From a virus, in IMG/VR virus record IMGVR_UViG_3300032116_000102, positions 1 through 64,000 of that record: a DNA stretch of 64,000 bases; one strand, written 5' to 3'. A program made the translations under genes and the position numbers. The notes under the pieces are model-generated. The model had not been told where the DNA came from. It ran no database searches and worked only from the letters and a program-made list of their open reading frames with translations. Positions 57,563 through 64,000 of this stretch are shown piece after piece (the stretch's first letter is position 1; every line of letters starts with the position of its first letter).

Positions 57563-58225
57563 ATGGCAAACCTCCATCGGTCCGAACGGAAGCTGTTTGA
57601 ATCCGTTGCTTTCCGCTTCGTACCTGATATTGATAGTCTCAATGATGACGCACTTGAGACGCACGGGTACTACCGAGGTTTCGTGTGTCCTCACAACCAT
57701 GTGATCAGGGATATTGCTGAAAACTGGTGTTATCACTGCGTTCACAAGATCCAATCCAACATCTGTGGCTTTGATATCAACTACCTCCATGTTGAATACA
57801 AGGCCAAATATCAGAAATTGTGGCAAAAAATCACGGTTGGCGGTCCAGATGACTGCTGGCCTATCGATGCACCTGGCCCCTACACACCCAAGCGTGTATG
57901 CATGCCCTCCTATCGCTCTGCCTACAGTCACCAAAAGTCTGAAAACCTAAGCTTCCATAAGGCGATCTACAACTGTGCCTGGGGGGATGTGGGGGGAATG
58001 GTGGTGACACGTCTGTGTGGGAATCCAAGATGTGGCAATCCTCTCCACATGGTCTCCAGTTGGAATAAACTCTTCCCGCCATCGGTCGTCCATCCCTTTG
58101 AGCTTGAGTTTCAAGCAGAAAAACTCATGGCATACGGCCATAACAAAGAACAACCTTTAGTCTTTAACCAGTCCTTTCGTAACACCATTACTTTCCCAGA
58201 GGGTATAGAAATACCAGACGAGTAG
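57563..58225 (+). CDS. HNH/zinc-binding protein, 220 aa
   Basis: CPHNH and CYHCVHK in the N-terminal half; VVTRLCGNPRCGNPLHMVSS near 155-174 matches the LCxNPxCxNPxHL core of His-Me finger endonucleases. C-terminal part unrecognised. Its neighbour is also HNH-like, so this is an endonuclease-rich gap. Either a homing enzyme or a phage nuclease. Confidence 0.6.
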   Translation: MANLHRSERKLFESVAFRFVPDIDSLNDDALETHGYYRGFVCPHNHVIRDIAENWCYHCVHKIQSNICGFDINYLHVEYKAKYQKLWQKITVGGPDDCWPIDAPGPYTPKRVCMPSYRSAYSHQKSENLSFHKAIYNCAWGDVGGMVVTRLCGNPRCGNPLHMVSSWNKLFPPSVVHPFELEFQAEKLMAYGHNKEQPLVFNQSFRNTITFPEGIEIPDE

Positions 58226-58253
58226 AATACATACAAAGGTTTACAAAATATAA

Positions 58254-58994
58254 ATGGCACGTAATCAGGATGTTCAACGTCAAAGGACGCAGGACAATCC
58301 TTTAAGTATGGGTCAGTTCTCCCAACTTTCCCTGCGCAATTTAAAAGGAAGTCTTGGGCCTAAAAGCCAGGTTGTTGGTCGTAGGGATACAAACCAAAAT
58401 TCCAATGGTGGTTATGGTGGCGGTGCGTACAATCACTGGTTTAGCTTTACGATCACATCAAAGGCTTGGATTATTGTTGCCAAGGGTGGTCCAAGGCCTA
58501 AGTACATCAACACATCAGTGTACGACCTGAACCTAACACCCATTGAAGGCAGGGGAATTTTTCAGGACGATAGTATTACGGTCGATATTAACGGCGAGGT
58601 TTACAACCCGTATGTCGGCCATGTCATGAACGCTCAATCAGATCTGTACAACCTGTTCAATCCCAATCGTTTAGACAAGGGAGATGAACGGTACTATCCT
58701 TTGAACTCTGGGACGTATCTTTTGTGCGTCTCAACGACACGCAATGAACCACTTGATTATGAGGTGGGGGTTGTCATTGAGTTTCCATCCGGTGACTTTG
58801 AGTTGCTACTGGAGGATTTTGCTTATATTCTGCTTGAGAACAATGATTTTATTGAGAACGACCATACAGAATTCTACGAAGGCCAAGATGCCCACGACCA
58901 CTCCTTAAGTGAATGGGAAGAAGCATGGCAACGTGAGCACCAGGCCGATGATCGGTTTCCAGCGTTTCTTGTACCCCTTGCCACTGTACCGTGA
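58254..58994 (+). CDS. Putative virion protein, 246 aa
   Basis: Basic, Gln/Asn-rich start (MARNQDVQRQRTQDNPLSMG), a Gly-rich stretch, then beta-rich sequence (LNSGTYLLCVSTTRNEPLDY) and an acidic end. The layout fits a structural protein. The next gene starts by GTGA overlap. No clear family. Confidence 0.55.
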   Translation: MARNQDVQRQRTQDNPLSMGQFSQLSLRNLKGSLGPKSQVVGRRDTNQNSNGGYGGGAYNHWFSFTITSKAWIIVAKGGPRPKYINTSVYDLNLTPIEGRGIFQDDSITVDINGEVYNPYVGHVMNAQSDLYNLFNPNRLDKGDERYYPLNSGTYLLCVSTTRNEPLDYEVGVVIEFPSGDFELLLEDFAYILLENNDFIENDHTEFYEGQDAHDHSLSEWEEAWQREHQADDRFPAFLVPLATVP

Positions 58995-59128
58995 TCAAGT
59001 TCTACAACTGGTTTATCTGTAAGTTGTCCAGGCGTTTTCACCTTGGCACGCCAAGTCCAGCAAAAGCATTTGAGACATATTGCGATCGCAACCCTTGGGA
59101 ACGTGCCTGCCGCATTTATGAAGATTAA
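58991..59128 (+). CDS. Small basic protein with GTG start, 45 aa
   Basis: VIKFYNWFICKLSRRFHLGT; GTG overlaps the previous stop. Contains the octamer GCGATCGC typical of cyanobacterial genomes (single copy, so weak evidence). Unrecognised. Confidence 0.45.
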   Translation: MIKFYNWFICKLSRRFHLGTPSPAKAFETYCDRNPWERACRIYED

Positions 59129-59180
59129 ATAAAATCTTTAGTACGCAGTCATAGAATATAAACAGATCCGGAGATCAACC

Positions 59181-59345
59181 ATGCATGATTTTAATCGTTA
59201 TCTAGAAGTAGCACTGGCTATTCATGCCGCATGTTCTGCTATTTGTGCTCTCACCCCAACCCCCAAAGATGATGCTGCAGTTCGTAAGCTGTATCGTCTC
59301 ATTGAAATCTGTGGCCTTGTGATTGGCCGCGCCAAGCAGCGTTAA
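59181..59345 (+). CDS. Small helical protein, 54 aa
   Basis: MHDFNRYLEVALAIHAACSA, with a GGAG ribosome-binding site nine bases before the ATG. Hydrophobic N-terminal half. Converges with a minus-strand gene (four-base overlap). Confidence 0.55.
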   Translation: MHDFNRYLEVALAIHAACSAICALTPTPKDDAAVRKLYRLIEICGLVIGRAKQR

Positions 59346-59503
59346 TCAGGTAACGCCTGAAACCAGAAACAAACACCATTGTTTCGTTCAACCCAATCCC
59401 TTGTTGCGTACGCTTGCTCTTTGGGCAGTGTTACGCATTTTTTTTCAGTGCCAACTTCATAACATACGTTGACGCGTATGTATGGCTCCTTGTATTTCTT
59501 CAT
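59342..59503 (-). CDS. Basic/aromatic small protein, 53 aa
   Basis: MKKYKEPYIRVNVCYEVGTE; ends NNGVCFWFQALPD. Directly follows the lysin stop on the same strand. Unrecognised. Confidence 0.5.
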   Translation of the reverse strand: MKKYKEPYIRVNVCYEVGTEKKCVTLPKEQAYATRDWVERNNGVCFWFQALPD

Positions 59504-60526
59504 TTAATAATCCCATCTGACTCGAGGCTTTCCTTCTCTCATTCCCAAATGCAAGAACCCCTTTGGAGCGCCGTATCCAACTGAGTACGGCCAATTTTTA
59601 TCGCACCAGGCTTGCACCTTATAGATATCGACTCCCTCAATGTAAAAATCTATCGCTCCTTTGGAGGGCGCATTGTAAGTGTGCTCGCTATTTTTTGCTC
59701 CTCCAACTTGTGTATTGATGGGTTCTGGACGTGATGCACTTGTAATGATTAACGGTTTATTTCCAAATGCAGTTCTAACTTTCTCAAGAAATCGACAAAG
59801 CTCCAAGGCTGTATCGCATTGATACTGTTTACTGAAACGACGCGCCTCCTGGTTGAGTGTTAATTCTCCGTAAGTAATGTGAGGGGTGATCTTATATGTA
59901 AAAGGGCTCCAAGGATTAAACTTTGGTTTCTCAACTGGTTTAGGTGCTGGTTCAGCTGGTTTGTTTCCGGCAGTACCAAGCTGCCGATCCATGATCTGAA
60001 TTAATTTTGTGCTGTATTCAGGATCGGTGGCGTATTTTTCCTTTACTAAAAACTGCGCACACTCATTCCTTGTCTTTGCTCTATTAACACCTTGATATGT
60101 ACTGAAGTCTTTATACCAACGATCTACAAGGTAGTAAATGCAGGTCTTGAGATCAGGAAAGTCAATGAACCCAGCTTTGATTGTGACCCATTGACCGTTA
60201 AGGAATTCCTGCGTATTGACGCTTGTGCCAGATCCTTTTAAACCAAATGCGTTCCAGGTACCTGAGAAATGCTGACCCCAGCCTGATTCAAGTGCCCATT
60301 GTGCTGCAACAACTTCAGGGAATTTGGCTCCTGCTTCTTTTGCTGCTGCTTGAACACCGGCCCAATTATTTTCAATTTTAGGTTGCGGTTTAAGAGAAGC
60401 TCGGTATTTAGTAGCAAAAGACTCCAAAACCTCAGAAGAAATCTGAGACTGGAGCCAGTTCCAAGCATCAATCTGATGGTTTTCTTTTTTAAAAAATTCA
60501 GCAGCGTCTGTTAGTTTAATTGACAT
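59504..60526 (-). CDS. Two-domain lysin: glucosaminidase plus M15 peptidase
   Basis: 340 aa. Residues about 60-190: a glucosaminidase domain (AAQWALESGWGQHFSGTWNA, FGLKG). Residues about 215-340: an M15-type peptidase (SASRPEPINTQVGGAKNSEH, GAIDFYIEG, FLHLGMREGKP) with the SxxH and HLG metal ligands. A Pro/Lys linker joins them. Cuts glycan and peptide of peptidoglycan, so probably the endolysin. No signal peptide is visible. Confidence 0.85.
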   Translation of the reverse strand: MSIKLTDAAEFFKKENHQIDAWNWLQSQISSEVLESFATKYRASLKPQPKIENNWAGVQAAAKEAGAKFPEVVAAQWALESGWGQHFSGTWNAFGLKGSGTSVNTQEFLNGQWVTIKAGFIDFPDLKTCIYYLVDRWYKDFSTYQGVNRAKTRNECAQFLVKEKYATDPEYSTKLIQIMDRQLGTAGNKPAEPAPKPVEKPKFNPWSPFTYKITPHITYGELTLNQEARRFSKQYQCDTALELCRFLEKVRTAFGNKPLIITSASRPEPINTQVGGAKNSEHTYNAPSKGAIDFYIEGVDIYKVQAWCDKNWPYSVGYGAPKGFLHLGMREGKPRVRWDY

Positions 60527-60569
60527 ATCGCCCCAGGGTCTTTTATTGACTCTAGGTCAACTTAATAGA

Positions 60570-60773
60570 TTAAACAGAGGCACTACCTGCGTCTTCTTCT
60601 TGTGCTTGTTTCACTTCTGGGGGCTCTTCTGGATCAAACTCAAGTGTTTCAATAAGCTGACCAATAAGATTGCCAGAAAAAACAATTAAATTTCGATCAC
60701 TAGTAGAAGAAGCGGCACCAAAAGAATTGATGGCGCTAATCAACTCAGACTTTTTGCAAGCCATAGGGAACAA
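60570..60773 (-). CDS. Unknown protein, 67 aa
   Basis: MFPMACKKSELISAINSFGA; the start may be MACKKSEL (four codons later). Ser/Glu-rich C-terminus. Lies between lysin and 107-aa gene. Unrecognised. Confidence 0.5.
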   Translation of the reverse strand: MFPMACKKSELISAINSFGAASSTSDRNLIVFSGNLIGQLIETLEFDPEEPPEVKQAQEEDAGSASV

Positions 60774-60798
60774 ATAACTTCAAAAAGTATAACAAAAA

Positions 60799-61122
60799 TT
60801 ACCAAGGTACGCCAGCTTCGGAAGTAGGGTTGATTTTTTGTTGGATCTGTTGGTACAAAGATTCCTGAATAGAAGTCACTTGATCAACACCTAAAACTTC
60901 AAATACCCAATTCAGTACCTCTTCTTTGGTCAGTTCACTAAAAGGGACAAATGTTGACGGATCAGGATCACCAAATCCCACGGAGCCATAAGCACTAGCA
61001 GACTCACCATCTTCTTCCAAAGATACGGTCCAATGTGCAGTATAGACAGCACCATCGGGACAGGTGTCACCATCGGGAAGATGGCGCTCAAGTTGAGCAA
61101 TATCCCAAGTTGCGTTAGCCAT
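60799..61122 (-). CDS. Unknown acidic protein, 107 aa
   Basis: MANATWDIAQLERHLPDGDT, AYGSVGFGDPDPSTFVPFSE, GVPW end. This sequence style is frequent in phage tail-region accessory proteins. Function unknown. Confidence 0.6.
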   Translation of the reverse strand: MANATWDIAQLERHLPDGDTCPDGAVYTAHWTVSLEEDGESASAYGSVGFGDPDPSTFVPFSELTKEEVLNWVFEVLGVDQVTSIQESLYQQIQQKINPTSEAGVPW

Positions 61123-61149
61123 AACAAATGTTTTTTCTTATTCTAACAA

Positions 61150-62004
61150 TCAAAGCTCAGGTATTTCATATTCTTTTGTGCTGTTGCAATAGTGTTTGAA
61201 AATAATTTCACTTGTGTTTCCGGCCCAAGATGCTACCTGAGGCACGGGAATACCAGCCTCAATCCAGCGGCTAATTGCAGTGTGTCGACAGTCATAAGGA
61301 CGATATAAATGCGTAATCAGTTCAGCTTGATAAAAAGGTTGCAACTTTTTGCGAAAGTAACTTTGAAAAGCAAGCCTATCCCATGGAAAAACAAAACGAT
61401 CACTCTGTGGTAATTGCTTTAAAATTTCTTGGCATTTACCGTTTAATGGAACCCAGCGACGTTTGTTGGTTTTGGTGCTGTCTTTTAAACCATGTGTCAA
61501 GGTGTAGTTTTGATGCACCAGGATTTTATTGTCTTTAATGTCGTCCCAGAGTAATGCGCGTACTTCTCCGGTACGCATTGCAGTTTGAAGCATAAACTCT
61601 GTGTACCAAGCCCAGTTAACATTCTTGTAAGTTAATTTTGCTTCCAAAGCTGCAAGTACTAAACCTACTTCGTTGCGTGGAATAACCACGACTTCCTCAT
61701 CCCGTTGAGGAGCTTTTGGCATTTTAAAACTTGCCAAAGGATTTCTGTTGATGTAAGCGACATCTTCTTGTGCTGCCCATTTGTACATTGTTTTTGTGTA
61801 CATGGCAACGCGCCTAGAAGTAAGCACGGGTTTTTCTCCCAAAATCCAAATCATGATTTTGCGTGCCTCTTCAAAATCTTGTATGGGGCAGCGTCCCAGC
61901 CATTTGGTTACCTGTCTGTAATCTGACGTAAGGCTGGTCGGGCACAAAGAAATTGAACGCTCTTCGACGAAGGCGTTCCAAAGTTCAGAGAGCGTGGTTG
62001 GCAT
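61150..62004 (-). CDS. int: Tyrosine recombinase / integrase
   Basis: 284 aa from MPTTLSELWNAFVEERSISL; a longer frame starts at 62055. Core-binding N-terminal domain, then catalytic AMRTGEVRALLWDDI (first Arg), KTNKRRWVPL (beta Lys), YRPYDCRHTAISRW (second Arg), ASWAGNTSEIIFKHY (Trp in place of His, then the Tyr nucleophile). Integrates or resolves DNA by site-specific recombination. No att site was recognised beside it; the recombination target is unknown. Confidence 0.88.
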   Translation of the reverse strand: MPTTLSELWNAFVEERSISLCPTSLTSDYRQVTKWLGRCPIQDFEEARKIMIWILGEKPVLTSRRVAMYTKTMYKWAAQEDVAYINRNPLASFKMPKAPQRDEEVVVIPRNEVGLVLAALEAKLTYKNVNWAWYTEFMLQTAMRTGEVRALLWDDIKDNKILVHQNYTLTHGLKDSTKTNKRRWVPLNGKCQEILKQLPQSDRFVFPWDRLAFQSYFRKKLQPFYQAELITHLYRPYDCRHTAISRWIEAGIPVPQVASWAGNTSEIIFKHYCNSTKEYEIPEL

Positions 62005-62070
62005 GATATGAGTTGAGAAGAGCGATACACTAAGACACCACTCTCCTTTTGTCAACCACGCACACTGGGG

Positions 62071-62184
62071 TCAAAGGTCGCTAGCTTTCAACAAATTATA
62101 GATGTCCGCAAGTTGATTAGCGACAACTGATGCCCATAGTAGAAAGCAAACAAACCACCAGTGGATAAGGCTGATTTTGTTCAT
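62071..62184 (-). CDS. Small membrane protein, 37 aa
   Basis: MNKISLIHWWFVCFLLWASV then VANQLADIYNLLKASDL; one transmembrane segment with a short helical tail. Placed between integrase and small genes; holin-like function possible. Confidence 0.45.
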   Translation of the reverse strand: MNKISLIHWWFVCFLLWASVVANQLADIYNLLKASDL

Positions 62185-62193
62185 GGTAAAACT

Positions 62194-62358
62194 TTAAGTG
62201 TCAGCAAGACGTTTCATGCCTTCGTCATTATCAACGTAAAGACGATAGAGTGCGGCCAGGGCGTCAGTCTCTTTAGTATCTTTCTTAATTGTTTTCGTCT
62301 CATGCCGCACCTTTTCAATGCAATAATCAAACGGTTCTAACCAGGTGTCGTCATTCAT
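62194..62358 (-). CDS. Small acidic protein, 54 aa
   Basis: MNDDTWLEPFDYCIEKVRHE; helical and charged, ends KRLADT. Unrecognised. Confidence 0.5.
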   Translation of the reverse strand: MNDDTWLEPFDYCIEKVRHETKTIKKDTKETDALAALYRLYVDNDEGMKRLADT

Positions 62359-62372
62359 AGAAGTGCAAGTGT

Positions 62373-62690
62373 CTAGGAGTTTTGTTCGACCTTCATCTGG
62401 CCCAGCACTTCCTTCAACAAACGATGCACTTCGCCAGCGTCGTCGATGAACTCGCCTTTGTAGTAGAAACCTTCTTCGGTGAAGCGGGCAATTTCCTTAA
62501 GGGGTTCGCCGATGCTGAAGGCGATGGTAGAGGGATCCGTGTTTTCACCAACCCCAAGACCTTTGCTGGGCGCAACTACAAGCTTGTTTGAGGGGGTCAC
62601 GGATTTCCACGGTCCATTCCCGTCAACACGGGCGTACTCCTCACCGCTTGAACGGAAGACGAGATCGTTGTCGTAATCTTGTTGGGTCAT
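62373..62690 (-). CDS. Putative tail-fibre accessory protein, 105 aa
   Basis: Start MTQQDYDNDLVFRSSGEEYA is preferred; the same frame can begin 18 codons upstream. WKSVTPSNKLVVAPSKGLG and EVHRLLKEVLGQMKVEQNS; beta then helix. Lies next to the tail fibre. Unrecognised. Confidence 0.55.
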   Translation of the reverse strand: MTQQDYDNDLVFRSSGEEYARVDGNGPWKSVTPSNKLVVAPSKGLGVGENTDPSTIAFSIGEPLKEIARFTEEGFYYKGEFIDDAGEVHRLLKEVLGQMKVEQNS

Positions 62691-62783
62691 GGTTTCTAGG
62701 GAATCGTGGCCAGGGGCAGGAGGTGAGAACTCGCTGCCCCACAACTATATGCGAGCTAGGGCCAGAGGAGAAGGGGACTACTC

Positions 62784-62817
62784 ACCGAGCAAGTTACCGA
62801 GCAAGTACCGAGCAAGT
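62784..62817 (-). repeat. Three tandem 11-bp repeats inside a hairpin
   Basis: ACCGAGCAAGT occurs at 62784-62794, 62796-62806 and 62807-62817. An inverted pair CTACTCAC (62778-62785) and GTGAGTAG (62819-62826) encloses the repeats. Located just past the tail-fibre stop. Confidence 0.6.
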
Positions 62818-62828
62818 AGTGAGTAGGT

Positions 62829-64000
62829 CTAGGCGGCCTCAAGGGCTGCAACACGAGCGCGAAGCTGCTGAATCTCAGCGATCAGAAGAGGCACCAACAC
62901 CTGATGGTCCATTTGCTGGTAGATCGGATTGCCGTCATCATCAACGGCATCTTTTTCGCCCGTGACACAATAAGGCGCAACCTCCTGCGCCTCGTGTGCA
63001 ATCAGCATTGGGCGCTCAACGGTCGCGCCATTCATGACGCCTCTGTAAACTTTGAAGGCATCAATAGTGGCTCCGGCGTTCTCTAAATCGCCCAAGATGG
63101 TCTTAGAGCGATAATCCGAAGTAGTGTTGTATGCAACAACGCCGCCCCCACGGTTGTAAGTAATGCTGCCTCGTGGGGCATTTAAGTCTGTGGCAAACCT
63201 AGAAAAGATCTGATCCCCAGAGGTTTCGTTGCCCCAGATATTGAGAATAGCCGCTGATGTCGAAGCGTCTGACCTGAGCGCACACGTATTTACGCCTGTC
63301 TGGGAAAGCACAGAAAAGGTTGCACTAAGGACGGGGTCAGTAGAGTTAATAACCGTTTTGCCTGAACTCGTAATTCGCGCCCGCTCAGTCGGGCTGCTCG
63401 CTCCGTCGGCGGTAGTGGAGAACACTAATCTCGATCTATGGTTAGATCCAGAAGTCCAGCTACCGTCTGCGATGCCTTCAATAGATGCGCCAAGATTAGA
63501 TGAGTTGTCTGTAAAGTAAATTGCGCCAATTCCTGAAGTGCTCGCACTCGGCAAACTGTCTCGTGAAAGCTGGATGGTGCCATCAACACCGGAAGCAGCG
63601 GGGTTTCCTCTAATCACCACCCTTGCATTACTGAGAGTGTTACTAGACGTGCCAACTAACAACCTGCCGGAGCTGTCGATGCGGGCGCGTTCTGTTCCTT
63701 GTATTCCAAATAGAAGTGGAAATGCCCCACGAGTTTCTAATGTCCCCGTGCCTGCGTCTGAACGAAGCTCTACGCCCTGCGTATTGCTACTGACACGGAT
63801 AGTAGAAACACCGGAACGAGCTACCTCTAAGCCATCACCAACACCAAACGCAGGACTAGTAGTGCCAATCCCTACACGGCCTCCCGTTGTGATGTTTAGA
63901 ACTTCAGTGTTAGATACTCCTTCATAAAGGCGAAGATTACTAGAACCTGTTCCTCCGTTCGTGGGAATTAAGCGCCACTGGTTTCCGCCATCTGCCCTGC
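62829..64000 (-). CDS. Tail fibre with S74 intramolecular chaperone (N-terminus outside window)
   Basis: The frame is open from 62829 to the window edge (390 codons). Repeated GRVGIGTTSP / RARIDSSGRLLVGTSS modules form beta-helix fibre. The C-terminal S74 domain has TTSDYRSKTILGDLENA (Ser-Asp self-cleavage site), PMLIAHEAQEVAPYCV and the helical end. In this family the chaperone trimerises the fibre and then cuts itself off. Likely the receptor-binding fibre. Confidence 0.85.
   Translation of the reverse strand, partial: RADGGNQWRLIPTNGGTGSSNLRLYEGVSNTEVLNITTGGRVGIGTTSPAFGVGDGLEVARSGVSTIRVSSNTQGVELRSDAGTGTLETRGAFPLLFGIQGTERARIDSSGRLLVGTSSNTLSNARVVIRGNPAASGVDGTIQLSRDSLPSASTSGIGAIYFTDNSSNLGASIEGIADGSWTSGSNHRSRLVFSTTADGASSPTERARITSSGKTVINSTDPVLSATFSVLSQTGVNTCALRSDASTSAAILNIWGNETSGDQIFSRFATDLNAPRGSITYNRGGGVVAYNTTSDYRSKTILGDLENAGATIDAFKVYRGVMNGATVERPMLIAHEAQEVAPYCVTGEKDAVDDDGNPIYQQMDHQVLVPLLIAEIQQLRARVAALEAA

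Noticed and set aside
59088-59097. GCGATCGC as proof of a cyanobacterial origin
   Set aside because: Only one copy was noticed; one octamer in 64 kb can be chance.

Overview
The window looks like part of the genome of a tailed double-stranded DNA phage infecting a picocyanobacterium of the Synechococcus/Cyanobium type. The phage assignment rests on a terminase large subunit, a portal-like protein, a family A DNA polymerase, a primase-SF3 helicase, a two-domain lysin, a tyrosine integrase and a tail fibre ending in an S74 chaperone domain. The host guess rests on a phage speD gene, thyX, a DUF4278-type repeat protein (common in cyanobacteria) and a GC-rich cassette of protein families that I recall from picocyanobacterial genomes. 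No known genome was matched, because no search could be run.

Layout. 1-14481 (minus) is a packaging and virion block: partial portal, terminase and many unrecognised proteins, at least five with glycine-zipper or hydrophobic segments that could be ejection proteins. 14482-14602 is a divergent control region. 14603-37866 (plus) is a long array of mostly tiny early genes holding PcfJ-like, HNH, ThyX, Gp88-like, DNA polymerase and SSB-like genes. 37897-43107 (plus) carries putative late virion genes, including one with a protein-kinase-like domain. 43104-47510 (minus) holds an HNH gene, a tRNA-Pro, small genes, a glycosyltransferase and a ColD-like enzyme. 47542-58994 (plus, with small minus genes) holds GDP-mannose dehydratase, a PD-(D/E)XK exonuclease, primase-helicase, SpeD, a glycosyltransferase, a mannose-6-phosphate isomerase-type cupin and several homing endonucleases. 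59342-64000 (minus) holds lysin, integrase and tail fibre.

How it fits together. Polymerase, SSB, primase-helicase, exonuclease and ThyX form a replication set. GDP-mannose 4,6-dehydratase, the ColD-like enzyme, the isomerase cupin and two glycosyltransferases suggest a deoxysugar pathway for a surface or virion glycan.

Two layers stand out beyond ordinary annotation. (1) Endonuclease cassettes sit beside partial duplications of their target. An endonuclease VII-like gene follows a recoded 53-codon tail of the exonuclease gene, and the old tail survives as a fragment behind it. An HNH gene sits between a tRNA 5-prime fragment and a complete tRNA. A third is bounded by 15-bp direct repeats. 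(2) In the early region almost every gene group is preceded by an RNA-like stem-loop, followed by a G-poor leader (CAACTCA-like) without a Shine-Dalgarno sequence. Several stem-loops fall into families with conserved loops and covarying stems.
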